49,167 bases of DNA from NCBI RefSeq assembly GCF_026241095.1, contig NZ_JAPFGB010000004.1, positions 1 to 49,167 on the forward strand, given 5' to 3'. Position 1 is the stretch's first letter, and every line of letters begins with the position of its first letter. Source of the DNA: Saccharopolyspora sp. NFXS83 (GTDB taxonomy: Bacteria; Actinomycetota; Actinomycetes; Mycobacteriales; Pseudonocardiaceae). The notes beneath the pieces are model-generated. The model made no database searches and was not told the origin of the DNA. It was given only the letters and a program-made list of their open reading frames with translations. Made by a program: the position numbers and the translations under genes. Shown here piece after piece: positions 38,579 through 48,135 of the stretch.

Positions 38579-41197
38579 ATGCCGGAGAACACCATCCCGG
38601 TCAGACAACTGCGCGCGGTGATCGGGTCGCGTTGGCGACGCACCGGCCTGTTCTCGGCGGCCGGTGAGCAGCCGATCTTCCACCTGGTCCGGCAGGACCG
38701 GCCGGATGACCTGACCGCGCAACTCGGCGGGCACCTCGGCGGCGGGGTGCCGCACGTGCTGCTCAGCGCCGACCAGGCCCTGCCGGACAACGAGCTCCAC
38801 CGCTCGGTGCTGATGCGGGAACAGCTGCTGGACAAGGTCGCGCTCGGCCTGGGGCGGCACGATTCGCGGCGCTGGCAGGGGCGGATCCGCTTCCGCCGCT
38901 ACGCCTTGGCGAGCTACCTGCTGCAGCACAACGAGGAACCGCCCGAACCTGACGAGGTGCCGAACCGGCAGGCGCGCGAACTGCTCGGTACCTACGTGCG
39001 CGGGCGGCTCTTCGGGCTCAAGAGCCGCCGAGCCGAAACCGAAGGAGCCGGAGCGGGCGCACGTGTCGACGCGACCGTGCACCGCGTCGAACCGCTCGGG
39101 CTGCCCTGGTACCTGCTGCTGCCCGCGATGCTGCTGTCCTGGGCCCTGCCGCCCGCGATCCAACGCGGCGTGGTGCTGCGCAGACCCGCGCGCTGGTTCC
39201 TGCGCCAGCACTACCTGTCGCCGCGCGAATCCGCGGACTTCGCGAGCTTCGCGCAGCGGCTGCTGAGCAGGCCGTCGGTGCACGAGAACGCCAACCAGGT
39301 GCGCAAGTTCCTCGTGCACGCCCTGTTGGAAGACCTCGCCGACGCCTACGCGCGCAGGGTAGGGCGGTGGCGCTGGATGCGACGGGACAACTACCCGGTG
39401 CTGCTCCTGCAAGGCGTCACACCCGGCACCACCGGGGAGCTGCTGATCAGGCTCATCAACGACGTGCGCAACGAGACCGGAGCGCGCGATCCGCTGCTCG
39501 TCGTGGCCAGCGGCCCGGAAGAACTGCCGCACGGCACCGCGCCCGCCGATCCGATGACGGTGGAGGGCTGGCAGAAGCAGCTGCTGGAGGCCAGGCGGAA
39601 ACGCTCGCCCACGGCCTGGTACCTGCCGCTCCGAGTGGAGAACCCGCCGACGGACGTGGAACCGCTCCCCGCCTTCCCCCGCGGGCAGGCACCGATCCGC
39701 ACCAAGCGAGCGCGCGTCCTGCGGGTCATGCCCGCACTGCTCGCGGTGATCGTCGTGGCCGGGGCGGGCGGCTGGTACGTCAAGGAATGGGCGCAGCACT
39801 GCGGACAACTGCGGCCGTGGGCCGGCGGCGACCTGATCTGGGCGGACCCGGACGGATTCGGGGACAACAACGGTGAATGCGTCGGCGTTTCGGACGGATA
39901 CGTGTTCTCGCAGCCGGATGGCGAGGGGGACGAGACGCGCGAAGCCCTCGCGCAAGCACAGACCCGGATCCACGAGCTCAACGAGAAAGCCGACGAGCTG
40001 CACCGGAATCAGAAGGACCTGCCGTACGTCACGATCATCTACTTCAGCGTCCTGACGACCACCAACTCCGATTCGACCGCGCTCACCGCGGCCCTGGAGG
40101 AGTTGCGCGGTGTCGCCGACGCGCAGGAGGAATCGCGCATGGCCCGGCTGCCGCTGCGGGTGCTCATCGCCAACGGCGGCGAAGGAATGCGGCACGCCCC
40201 CGACGTGGCCGAGCGGATCAACTCGATCGCACGGGAAGCCGACAGCACGAATGCCGCGGCCCGCGGGGACGCCCGGCAGTCCGGCGCACCGCGCGAAGCG
40301 ACTTCACCGGTGGTTGGCGTGGTGGGCATGGGCGGAAGCAGGGAGATCACGAAGGAGGCCATCGCCGACCTGGGCGACGGCGGGCTGCCCACCATCGGGA
40401 TCACCACCTCGGCGGATTCGATGTGGCGGTCCAGCAAGCTGTACTTCCAAGTGGCACCGCCGAACAAGGACCAGGCGGCAGTGGTCGGCCGGTATGTCCA
40501 GGACCACCTCGACGTCCCCATCCGGAAAGTGACCATCTACAAGGAGGACGACGACGCCTACAGCGAGAACCTCGCCGACGACGTGCGCCGCGAACTAATC
40601 GGGCGCGGCATCGCCGAGATCAACGTGACCGACGACAACGCGTCGGTCGCGCGGTCGTGCGGCCGGGACACGGTGCTGTTCTTCGCGGGACGTTCCGAAC
40701 GGCTCAACGAGTTCCTGAGCAACCAGACCTGCGACCCCGGCGAACGACCGCAGTTGATCGCAGGTGACGACATCACGAAGTTCGTGCTCGACGACCAGAT
40801 GCCGGACCACACCGATCTCCGGCTGGACTACGTGTCGTTCAACAAGCTGCAGCACTCCGGCAGCACCAGCCAGGGAAGGTCCGCGCTGGCCCGCGACGCG
40901 ATGAAACTGCTCGGCCAGGCCGTGGACCAGTTCAAGTACAACGGGCTGCCGCTGAACGGGCTCACCGTGTGGAACGAGCTGTCGCACACCAAGAGCATGT
41001 TGACCGGCAGCACCGGCGCGATCGTCTACGACCGCAGCGACCAGGACCTGATGAACGACCAGGTCCCGGTGCACAAGGCGATCACCATCGAACGCATCGA
41101 AGGCGGCGCGCAGGAAAGCCGCACGTTGTTGGTGTGCGGCGACCACCAGGCCAACAAGGATCAACGCCCCGAGGGCTGCACCTGGCTCGGCGGCTGA
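38579..41197 (+). CDS. Membrane protein with cytosolic N-terminal region and extracellular type I periplasmic-binding domain
   Basis: An 872-residue protein in three parts. Residues 1-380 are mainly cytosolic and contain a possible buried or membrane-touching segment (about 176-192, LPWYLLLPAMLLSW) and an alpha/beta stretch VLLLQGVTPGTTGELL / PLLVVASGPEEL that looks like a degenerate NTPase or TIR/CHAT-like core without a Walker A Lys. A clear transmembrane helix is at about 381-401. The outer part (about 405-872) opens with DNNGECVGVSDG and is a leucine/branched-chain type I solute-binding domain (VGVVGMGGSREITKEAIADL, TIGITTSADS, then FFAGRSERLNEFL and YNGLPLNGLTVWNEL). Annotated relatives are usually called ABC transporter substrate-binding proteins, but no transporter genes are near. 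ATG 38579 follows GAGGGGG. It looks like a one-component surface receptor. Confidence 0.7.
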   Translation: MPENTIPVRQLRAVIGSRWRRTGLFSAAGEQPIFHLVRQDRPDDLTAQLGGHLGGGVPHVLLSADQALPDNELHRSVLMREQLLDKVALGLGRHDSRRWQGRIRFRRYALASYLLQHNEEPPEPDEVPNRQARELLGTYVRGRLFGLKSRRAETEGAGAGARVDATVHRVEPLGLPWYLLLPAMLLSWALPPAIQRGVVLRRPARWFLRQHYLSPRESADFASFAQRLLSRPSVHENANQVRKFLVHALLEDLADAYARRVGRWRWMRRDNYPVLLLQGVTPGTTGELLIRLINDVRNETGARDPLLVVASGPEELPHGTAPADPMTVEGWQKQLLEARRKRSPTAWYLPLRVENPPTDVEPLPAFPRGQAPIRTKRARVLRVMPALLAVIVVAGAGGWYVKEWAQHCGQLRPWAGGDLIWADPDGFGDNNGECVGVSDGYVFSQPDGEGDETREALAQAQTRIHELNEKADELHRNQKDLPYVTIIYFSVLTTTNSDSTALTAALEELRGVADAQEESRMARLPLRVLIANGGEGMRHAPDVAERINSIAREADSTNAAARGDARQSGAPREATSPVVGVVGMGGSREITKEAIADLGDGGLPTIGITTSADSMWRSSKLYFQVAPPNKDQAAVVGRYVQDHLDVPIRKVTIYKEDDDAYSENLADDVRRELIGRGIAEINVTDDNASVARSCGRDTVLFFAGRSERLNEFLSNQTCDPGERPQLIAGDDITKFVLDDQMPDHTDLRLDYVSFNKLQHSGSTSQGRSALARDAMKLLGQAVDQFKYNGLPLNGLTVWNELSHTKSMLTGSTGAIVYDRSDQDLMNDQVPVHKAITIERIEGGAQESRTLLVCGDHQANKDQRPEGCTWLGG

Positions 41198-41205
41198 TGC
41201 CCGAG

Positions 41206-41240
41206 CCCGTGCCACCCGGATCGGCACCGGGTGGCACGGG
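41206..41240. terminator. Perfect bidirectional terminator
   Basis: A perfect 14-bp stem (41206-41219 with 41227-41240), loop 7 nt, lying between the convergent receptor gene (ends 41197) and uvrA (ends 41246). Confidence 0.85.
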
Positions 41241-41245
41241 GCGGC

Positions 41246-44107
41246 TCAGTCTTCCGCGAGGATCGGGGCCAGGTAGCGGCCCGTGTAGCTCTCCTCGACC
41301 TCGGCGACCTGCTCAGGCGTGCCCTGGGCGACCAGCTCACCACCACCGGACCCGCCTTCGGGACCGAGGTCGAGCAGCCAGTCGGAGGTCTTGATGACGT
41401 CCAGGTTGTGCTCGATCACGATCACAGTGTTGCCCTTGTCGACGAGGCCGTTGACCACGCCGAGCAGCTTGCGGATGTCCTCGAAGTGCAGGCCCGTCGT
41501 CGGCTCGTCGAGGATGTAGACGGTCTGGCCGGTGGAGCGCTTCTGCAGTTCGCTGGCCAGCTTCACCCGCTGCGCCTCACCGCCGGACAGCGTCGGCGCC
41601 GGCTGGCCGAGCCGCACGTACCCGAGGCCGACGTCCACCAGGGTGCTCAGGTAGCGGTGGATCGCCTTGATCGGCTCGAAGAACTCCGCGGCCTCCTCGA
41701 TCGGCAGGTCCAGCACCTCGGCGATCGTCTTGCCCTTGTAGTGCACTTCCAGCGTCTCGCGGTTGTAGCGAGCGCCCTTGCACACCTCGCACGGCACGTA
41801 CACGTCCGGCAGGAAGTTCATCTCGATCTTGAGGGTGCCGTCGCCCGCGCACGCCTCGCACCGGCCGCCCTTGACGTTGAAGGAGAACCGGCCCGGCAGG
41901 TAACCGCGGACCTTCGCCTCCGTCGTCTCCGCGAACAGCTTGCGGATGCGGTCGAACACCCCGGTGTACGTCGCCGGGTTCGAGCGCGGGGTGCGGCCGA
42001 TCGGCGACTGGTCCACCTGCACCAGCTTGTCGACCTGGTCGACGCCCTTGATCCGGGTGTGCCTGCCGGGGACTTGGCGGGCGCCGTTGAGCTTGTTCGC
42101 CAGCACCGACGCCAAGATGTCGTTGACCAGCGTGGACTTCCCCGAACCGGAGACACCGGTGACCGAGACCATGCAGCCCAGCGGGAACGACACGTCGATC
42201 TTGCCGAGGTTGTGCTCCTTGGCGCCCACCACGGTCAGCTGCCGCTTCGGGTCCCGCTTGCGCCGGGTCTCCGGGATCGGGATCCGCTTGCGCCGGGCCA
42301 GGTAATCACCGGTCAGCGAATCCTCGTTGTCCAGCAACTCCTTGTACGGGCCGCTGTGCACGACCTTGCCGCCGTGCTCGCCCGCGCCCGGACCGATGTC
42401 GACGACCCAGTCGGCGCTGCGCACGGTGTCCTCGTCGTGCTCGACGACGATGAGCGTGTTGCCCAGGTCGCGCAGCCTGCTCAGGGTCTCCAGCAGCCGG
42501 TGGTTGTCCCGCTGGTGCAGGCCGATCGACGGCTCGTCGAGCACGTACAGCACGCCGACCAGGCCGGAGCCGATCTGGGTGGCCAGCCGGATGCGCTGCG
42601 CCTCACCACCGGAGAGGGTGCCCGCCGCGCGGTCCAGCGACAGGTAGTCCAAGCCAACGTCGAGCAGGAATCCCAGCCGGGCCTGCACTTCCTTGAGCAC
42701 CCGGCCCGCGATCATCTCCTCCCGGTGCCCCAGCACCAGGGCGTTGAGGAACGCCGCGCACTCGCGCACGCTCAGCGCGCTGACCTCGGCGATGGACAGC
42801 TCGCCGTGCTCGGCGTTCTCCATCGTGACCGCGAGGATCTCCGGCTTGAGCCGCGTCCCGTCGCACGACGGGCACGGCACGTCGCGCATGTAGCCCTCGT
42901 ACTTCTCGCGGGCGTAGTCCGACTCGGTCTGGTCGAGGCGCCGCTCCAAGAACGGGATGACGCCCTCGTAGGAGGCGTAGTAGGAGCGCTGGCGCCCGTA
43001 GCGGTTCTTGTACCGCACGTGCACCTGGTCGCTGGTGCCGTGCAGCACGGCCTTCTTGACCTTCGTCGGCAGCTTGTCCCACGGGGTGTCCATCCGGAAT
43101 CCGACCGATTCGGACAACGAGGTCAGCAGCCGGATGAAGTACTCGGCGGTGTGCCCGCCCGCCCACGGCGCGATGGCGCCCTCGCCCAGCGAGAGCTCCT
43201 CGTCGGGCACGACGAGTTCCGGGTCGACCTCCTTGCGGATGCCCAAGCCCGCGCAATCCGGGCAGGCGCCGTAGGGCGAGTTGAAGGAGAAGGAGCGCGG
43301 CTCCAGCTCGTCCACGCCCAGCGGGTGCCCGTTCGGGCAGGCCAGGTGCTCGGAGAACTTCCGCTCGCGCTCCGGGGAATCCTCGTCGACGTCGACGAAC
43401 TCCAGCAGCACCAGCCCGTCGGCGAGCCGCAGCGCGGTCTCCACCGAGTCGGTGAGCCGCTGCTTCGCGTTCGCCTTCACCGTGAGCCGGTCCACGACCA
43501 CGGCGATGTCGTGCTTCTCCTGCTTCTTCAGCGTCGGCGGCGACTCCAGCTGGTGCACCACGCCGTCCACCCGAGCGCGCGCGTAGCCCTGCGACTGCAG
43601 CTGCTCGAACAGGTCGACGTACTCGCCCTTGCGACCGCGGATCACCGGTGCCAGCACCTGGAACTTGGTGCGCTCCGGCATCGCCAGCACCTGGTCGACG
43701 ATCTGCTGCGGGGTCTGCTTGCTGATCGCCTCACCGCAGGTCGGGCAGTGCGGCTTGCCGGCGCGGGCGTAGAGCAGCCGCAGGTAGTCGTAGACCTCGG
43801 TGATGGTGCCCACCGTGGAGCGCGGGTTGCGGCTCGTCGACTTCTGATCGATGGACACCGCCGGGGACAGGCCCTCGATGAAGTCCACGTCGGGCTTGTC
43901 CATCTGGCCGAGGAACTGCCGCGCGTAAGCCGACAGCGACTCCACGTAGCGCCGTTGTCCTTCGGCGAAGATGGTGTCGAAGGCCAAGCTGGACTTGCCG
44001 GAGCCGGACAGGCCGGTGAACACGATCAGGCTGTCGCGCGGCAGGTCGATGTCGATCCCGCGCAGGTTGTGCTCGCGGGCGCCGCGGACGACGAGGCGGT
44101 CGGCCAC
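41246..44107 (-). CDS. uvrA: UvrABC excinuclease subunit A
   Basis: DNA-damage recognition ATPase of nucleotide-excision repair. The 953-residue protein has two ABC domains: Walker A GLSGSGKS at 32-39 and GVSGSGKST in the second half, ABC signatures LSGGEAQRI and LSGGEAQRV, the first zinc-binding CPTCGEA, the CPNGHP and CPDCAGLG pair of the second domain and the C-terminal zinc module CEACAGDG...CEVCKG. GTG at 44107 starts the family N terminus ([15 protein letters not shown]) with AAGGA 8 nt upstream; the open frame runs on but the extra 110 residues are unlike UvrA. I could not see a Mtb-type LexA box (TCGAAC-N4-GTTCGA) nearby. The 433-bp gap to 44541 holds no gene I can support. Confidence 0.98.
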   Translation of the reverse strand: MADRLVVRGAREHNLRGIDIDLPRDSLIVFTGLSGSGKSSLAFDTIFAEGQRRYVESLSAYARQFLGQMDKPDVDFIEGLSPAVSIDQKSTSRNPRSTVGTITEVYDYLRLLYARAGKPHCPTCGEAISKQTPQQIVDQVLAMPERTKFQVLAPVIRGRKGEYVDLFEQLQSQGYARARVDGVVHQLESPPTLKKQEKHDIAVVVDRLTVKANAKQRLTDSVETALRLADGLVLLEFVDVDEDSPERERKFSEHLACPNGHPLGVDELEPRSFSFNSPYGACPDCAGLGIRKEVDPELVVPDEELSLGEGAIAPWAGGHTAEYFIRLLTSLSESVGFRMDTPWDKLPTKVKKAVLHGTSDQVHVRYKNRYGRQRSYYASYEGVIPFLERRLDQTESDYAREKYEGYMRDVPCPSCDGTRLKPEILAVTMENAEHGELSIAEVSALSVRECAAFLNALVLGHREEMIAGRVLKEVQARLGFLLDVGLDYLSLDRAAGTLSGGEAQRIRLATQIGSGLVGVLYVLDEPSIGLHQRDNHRLLETLSRLRDLGNTLIVVEHDEDTVRSADWVVDIGPGAGEHGGKVVHSGPYKELLDNEDSLTGDYLARRKRIPIPETRRKRDPKRQLTVVGAKEHNLGKIDVSFPLGCMVSVTGVSGSGKSTLVNDILASVLANKLNGARQVPGRHTRIKGVDQVDKLVQVDQSPIGRTPRSNPATYTGVFDRIRKLFAETTEAKVRGYLPGRFSFNVKGGRCEACAGDGTLKIEMNFLPDVYVPCEVCKGARYNRETLEVHYKGKTIAEVLDLPIEEAAEFFEPIKAIHRYLSTLVDVGLGYVRLGQPAPTLSGGEAQRVKLASELQKRSTGQTVYILDEPTTGLHFEDIRKLLGVVNGLVDKGNTVIVIEHNLDVIKTSDWLLDLGPEGGSGGGELVAQGTPEQVAEVEESYTGRYLAPILAED

Positions 44108-44540
44108 TGTGATCCTTTCGGAAGTTCTCGCCGGTTCGCTGGACGCGCCCGCCGGCACCGGGCCGCGGCATCGCCCACCGCAACCCGTGGACGACCCGGC
44201 CGGGCTCCCCGTGACGGCGGCCCTGGCGGGGCAGGAGCCCCTGGTCGGTCGACCTGGCGCGGAGCCGAGGATGTCGGCGTTGCCGCGCTCGGCGGTGTTC
44301 GGACGTCGCGCGGCCATGCTATGCCGGACCCCCGACAGTGCCGCGTCGTCCCTCGTCACAGGCCGTATCAGGGTGCAACGCGCACACCGGTGCGTTATTC
44401 CGCAGCCATTAGCACGCCCTTGCGCGACCATACGCAAATTCCCCCGGATTGGGCACTGTCGGGGGACACACCTGTGCCCCTACTCTCGGGTACTCCCCTG
44501 CCACGTCCGGAGCACTTTCCTGCACACTTCAAGGAATCCG

Positions 44541-45311
44541 ATGGCTGACACCGTCCTCGGCGCCGGCGGCACCCCCGTGCCCACCGGAGCCCAGCACTCC
44601 ACCGAACAGGTCACCGCCGCCCTGTCCGCGATCGAAGCAGGCACGCACCGCCTGCTCGAGGTCGGCAAGGCGCTCGACGACGCGAGCGTGCGACGGCCCA
44701 GCCTGCTGCCGGGCTGGTCGCGGGCGCACGTGCTCACCCACCTGGCGCGCAACGCCGACGGGCTGCTGAACCTGCTGATCTGGGCGAGGACCGGCGCCGA
44801 GCACCCGATGTACGCCAGCCCCGCCGACCGGGACGCCGACATCCAGGAGGGCTCGGTGCGCGGGCACCGGCTGCTGCTGGAGGACCTCGTGGCCTCGCAC
44901 GGCCGCTTCGCGCACGCGGTGCGCACGCTGCCGGAATCCGCGTGGGACGCCGAGGTCGTCGGCCGCCAGCCGATGCCCGCGCGCGACGTGCTGCGCAAGC
45001 GGCTGCTGGAGGTGTGGGTGCACCTGGCCGACCTCGACCACGGTTTCGGCTTCGCCGACATCCCCGAACCGGACGTCGAGCAGCTGCTGGAGGACACCGT
45101 CCAAGCGTTCGGCGGCAGGCCCGACGTGCCCGCCATCACCGTCGTCGTGGACTTCCCCGACGGGCACCTGCGCACGTGGGAGCTGCGCGGGACCACCGCC
45201 CCGCCCGCCCAGGTGCGCGGGACGCCGGGCGCGATGCTCGGCTGGCTGCTCGGGCGGACCGGGAGCGAGGAGCTGGAGGGCGACGCGCCGGAGCTGCCGG
45301 TGTGGCTGTGA
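44541..45311 (+). CDS. Maleylpyruvate-isomerase family mycothiol-dependent enzyme
   Basis: A 256-residue DinB-like protein of the mycothiol-dependent maleylpyruvate isomerase family. The four-helix DinB-like domain has GWSRAHVLTHLARNADGL (metal His) and EVWVHLADLDHGF (the HxxD metal pair), followed by a C-terminal SCP2-like domain ending WLLGRTGSEELEG. Such enzymes isomerise or conjugate substrates with mycothiol; the actual substrate is unknown. ATG at 44541 has CAAGGAA upstream. A second member of the family, with a frameshift scar, is at 21030; nearby is the MBL hydrolase, which may act on mycothiol adducts (inference). Confidence 0.9.
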   Translation: MADTVLGAGGTPVPTGAQHSTEQVTAALSAIEAGTHRLLEVGKALDDASVRRPSLLPGWSRAHVLTHLARNADGLLNLLIWARTGAEHPMYASPADRDADIQEGSVRGHRLLLEDLVASHGRFAHAVRTLPESAWDAEVVGRQPMPARDVLRKRLLEVWVHLADLDHGFGFADIPEPDVEQLLEDTVQAFGGRPDVPAITVVVDFPDGHLRTWELRGTTAPPAQVRGTPGAMLGWLLGRTGSEELEGDAPELPVWL

Positions 45312-45331
45312 GCCAGGCCTCGCCGAAGCGA

Positions 45332-45337
45332 TAGGGT
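45332..45337 (+). promoter_or_regulatory. -10 box of a probably leaderless gene
   Basis: TAGGGT is followed by 7 nt and then the GTG at 45345. With no Shine-Dalgarno, the mRNA is predicted to start at or near the GTG. Confidence 0.5.
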
Positions 45338-45344
45338 TCCCGGC

Positions 45345-46022
45345 GTGGAGGCATACGAGCAGTACACCGGCCATGTCGAACCCGGCGGCGCCCCCGCCAA
45401 GCGGGTGCTGGACGCGCTGACCATCACGAAGGTGTCGGTCGGCCCGATGGACAACAACGCGTACCTGCTGACCTGCCGCGGCACCGGCGACGCGCTGCTG
45501 ATCGACGCCGCGAACGATTCGGAACGGCTCGCCGACCTGCTGGGCCACGACGACGACCGGCCCCGGCTGCGCAGCATCGTCACCACGCACCAGCACGGTG
45601 ATCACTGGCAGGCGCTGGGCGCGGTCGCCGGTCAGACCGGCTGCTACACGCTGGCGCACCCGGCGGACGCGCAGGCGCTGCCGGTGCCGCCGGACCGCCT
45701 GGTGAACCACGGCGACACCATCTCCGTCGGCGACGTCGAGCTGCAGGTGATCCACCTGCGCGGCCACACCCCCGGCTCCATCGCGCTCGTCTACCGGGAC
45801 CCGGCGGGCCACCCGCACCTGTTCACCGGCGACTCGCTGTTCCCCGGCGGGGTCGGCAAGACGAACTCGCCGGCGGACTTCACCTCGCTGGTCGACGACG
45901 TGGAGAACCGGATCTTCGCCGAACTCCCGGACGACACCTGGTTCTACCCGGGCCACGGCGACGACTCGACCCTCGGCGAGCAGCGCCCCCACCTCGCGGA
46001 GTGGCGCGAACGCGGCTGGTGA
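45345..46022 (+). CDS. MBL-fold hydrolase, glyoxalase-II/GloB-like
   Basis: A 225-residue metallo-beta-lactamase-fold hydrolase. The metal motif THQHGDH is at 81-87 (HxHxDH), followed by the downstream His in RGHTPGS, the Asp in FTGDSLFPGG and the last His in PGHGDD. These are the residues that bind two metal ions. The compact size fits thioesterases of the glyoxalase II class; in actinobacteria such enzymes may act on mycothiol thioesters, which would suit the gene upstream, but this is inference. GTG at 45345 is 33 bp after the preceding gene; a separate -10 box lies in between. Confidence 0.92.
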   Translation: MEAYEQYTGHVEPGGAPAKRVLDALTITKVSVGPMDNNAYLLTCRGTGDALLIDAANDSERLADLLGHDDDRPRLRSIVTTHQHGDHWQALGAVAGQTGCYTLAHPADAQALPVPPDRLVNHGDTISVGDVELQVIHLRGHTPGSIALVYRDPAGHPHLFTGDSLFPGGVGKTNSPADFTSLVDDVENRIFAELPDDTWFYPGHGDDSTLGEQRPHLAEWRERGW

Positions 46023-46034
46023 CCAGACACGTCG

Positions 46035-46068
46035 AAGCGGGCCGCCCGATCCTTCGGGCGGCCCGCTT
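46035..46068 (+). terminator. Perfect terminator after the MBL gene
   Basis: AAGCGGGCCGCCCG (46035-46048) and CGGGCGGCCCGCTT (46055-46068) form a perfect 14-bp stem with a 6-nt loop, 12 bp after the stop, followed by TTTCG. Confidence 0.9.
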
Positions 46069-46461
46069 TCGCGTGCAGAGGTACGGGTCGTCGAGGGCGG
46101 CTGCTGCCCGCTCGGTGCCTCCGCGCCGCGTGGGAACAGCACACGTCCGCAGCCGGGGACACCCACACCGCGGCGGTCCGCATCGCGAGCTCGTACCGCG
46201 TCGACATGGCGCCCCTCGCCCGAAGACTCACCGAGCTCGGCCTCGTGGCTCGACCGGACGCCGATCGAATCAGGGCCACCCGGACGAACAGGGCCGACAT
46301 CGTCCCCGGCCGTGCGCTTGACCGAGCGCGGATGTGCACCACTAGAACATCGGACTCAGTTAGCCCATTCAGGGAACGCTTCCCGGTAAGCGCCCTGCTG
46401 TCAGCGGGCAGTCCCTAGCCTGCCTTGCTGAAGATCAACGATCGGGCACCGAGGGGGCTTG
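46069..46461. other. Non-coding stretch with a possible helix-turn-helix remnant
   Basis: No full gene is supported in these 393 bp. A frame over about 46100-46260 reads AAVRIASSYRVDMAPLARRLTELGLVARP, similar in pattern to the end of a MarR- or HxlR-type winged helix, but it lacks a supported start and the rest of the domain and runs on into unrelated residues. It may be a decayed regulator gene, or chance. The Mrr-type gene's Shine-Dalgarno is at the right end. Confidence 0.4.
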
Positions 46462-48030
46462 GTGGCGCAGCAACGCTCCAACAACCAGCGCAGCGAGGCA
46501 TGGCAGCAGCGAGAGGCCGCTCGTATAGTGCGCGAACAGGAAAAACGCCGAAAAGAAGCCGAGCGGGAGCAGAAAGAAGCTCATATCCGGCGACAACAAG
46601 ACCTCGCCGCCGACAAGACCTCGACGGTGGAGCGCCAGCTCCGGGAGATCGAGAACGTGCTGGCCGATGCGTTGCGGCGTCCGGTACCCCGCCCTCGCTT
46701 CGAGGACATGAAACGCAGCACCACCATTCCCGCCCTGGACTTGGGCGTTGATTCGAAACCGCTCCCTCCGCCGCGGTGGGAACAATTCGCTCCCGCACCG
46801 CCCGGCGCGATCAGTCGGCTGCTGGGAGGACGATCCCGTTATGAACGGGAGAAGAAGGTGGCCGAGACAGGGTTCGACGCGGCCCAGGAACGCCACAGCG
46901 AGGACGAGATCGCCCGGCAACGACGAGTGACCGATGCTCGTCGCAGGCACCGAGCACAGCAGGAAGCGGCCGGAGCGCGCGCGACCGAGCACAACAAGAA
47001 GATCGACGAACTGCGCAAGAAATTTAGGCAGGGCGACAGGCACTCGGTGAGCAGCTACTACCAGCAAGTCATCGAGTCCATAGGAGATCTCAAAGATTTT
47101 CCCACAGCGCGCCGCGCAGGCTACGTTCCAGAATCGACACTGCTGGCGATCGAATGGCGACTCCCCCCTATCTCCGCAATACCCACGACAAAGGAATATC
47201 GATACGTCAAATCCAAGGATACCGTCGAGATCTCAAAAACTCGCGGCATAGCGGAGATCCGATCGATCTACCGAAACCTCGTCTCCCAAATCGCCCTTCG
47301 CGCCCTGCGCGCAGTCTTCGAAGCCGATAGCAGCGAGCTCGTCACGACCGTCGTGCTCAACGGCATCGTCGAGGAGATCGACCCCGCCACCGGACATCGG
47401 GTCCAACCGTGCCTCATCACGCTGCGCGCCACACGAGAGCACTTCAACCAAGTCAACCTGCGTGAAGTCGACCCGGTTCAATGCGTGAAGAAGCACTTCG
47501 CCGCGGACGTCTCCCCGCACCCCGAAGAAAGCGTCCCGGTCGCACCGCTGCTCAGCTTCAACATGGCCGACCCCAGGATCGTAGACCCCATCGATGTGAT
47601 GAGCGACATCGACCAGCGCCCCAATCTGCTCGATCTCTCACCAAAAGACTTCGAACATTTCATCCAGAACCTGTTCGCCCGCATGGGATTTGACACGAAA
47701 ATCTTCAAGGCTGACGGCGACGGCGGAGTCGACTGCGTCGCCTATGACCCCACACCCATTCGCGGCGGAAAGTACGTTATTCAGGTAAAACTGTACACCA
47801 AAACCGTTCCTCCTACAGCGGTTCGCGACCTGTACGGCGTCGTCCAGCACGAGGGCGCCACCAAAGGAATTCTCATCACCACCAGCGGGTTCGGGCCGTC
47901 CAGTTACGAATTTGCCAACGGGAAACCGATCCAGCTCTACGACGGACCGAACCTCCTCGCCCTCTGCCACGAGCACGATATTCCTGCTCGAATCCTTCGC
48001 ACCGGCAAAAACCGGAAAGATGGACCGTGA
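46462..48030 (+). CDS. Solitary Mrr-type restriction endonuclease-like protein
   Basis: A 522-residue protein with two basic coiled-coil stretches (about 10-60 and 125-190) and a C-terminal Mrr_cat nuclease domain (about 395-510). The PD-(D/E)xK site is visible as Asp424 in GGVDCVAYD and Gln441-x-Lys443 in IQVKLY, followed by the typical AVRDLYGVVQHEGATKGILITTSGF. Mrr enzymes cut methylated or damaged DNA. No methyltransferase or specificity subunit lies nearby. GTG at 46462 is preceded by GAGGGGG; a TTG at 46459 is possible but too close to the Shine-Dalgarno. The A+T content is clearly higher than in neighbouring genes, particularly from about 47030, which suggests horizontal acquisition. 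Confidence 0.85.
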   Translation: MAQQRSNNQRSEAWQQREAARIVREQEKRRKEAEREQKEAHIRRQQDLAADKTSTVERQLREIENVLADALRRPVPRPRFEDMKRSTTIPALDLGVDSKPLPPPRWEQFAPAPPGAISRLLGGRSRYEREKKVAETGFDAAQERHSEDEIARQRRVTDARRRHRAQQEAAGARATEHNKKIDELRKKFRQGDRHSVSSYYQQVIESIGDLKDFPTARRAGYVPESTLLAIEWRLPPISAIPTTKEYRYVKSKDTVEISKTRGIAEIRSIYRNLVSQIALRALRAVFEADSSELVTTVVLNGIVEEIDPATGHRVQPCLITLRATREHFNQVNLREVDPVQCVKKHFAADVSPHPEESVPVAPLLSFNMADPRIVDPIDVMSDIDQRPNLLDLSPKDFEHFIQNLFARMGFDTKIFKADGDGGVDCVAYDPTPIRGGKYVIQVKLYTKTVPPTAVRDLYGVVQHEGATKGILITTSGFGPSSYEFANGKPIQLYDGPNLLALCHEHDIPARILRTGKNRKDGP

Positions 48031-48123
48031 GCTTTCCGATCATGACGTGTCGCGGTGGCCTGCCGGGACGTCAGCCGCTCCGCTGTCCGAGGGGGCGCTC
48101 TGTCGGAAAGGGCCGGGTGATCC

Positions 48124-48129
48124 TAGGCT
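48124..48129 (+). promoter_or_regulatory. -10 box of a probably leaderless gene
   Basis: TAGGCT is followed by 6 nt and then the ATG at 48136, so transcription should begin at the ATG; no Shine-Dalgarno precedes it. A weak -35 match TGTCGG lies 17 nt upstream (48101-48106). Confidence 0.55.
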
Positions 48130-48135
48130 CGGCGG

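Noticed and set aside
38579-41197. ABC transporter substrate-binding lipoprotein
   Set aside because: There is no lipobox or Sec signal at the N terminus; the binding domain follows an internal transmembrane helix after about 380 residues.
44108-44300. LexA/SOS box for uvrA
   Set aside because: I looked for TCGAAC-N4-GTTCGA and near forms upstream of uvrA; only a direct GTTC...GTTCG pair is present, which is not palindromic.
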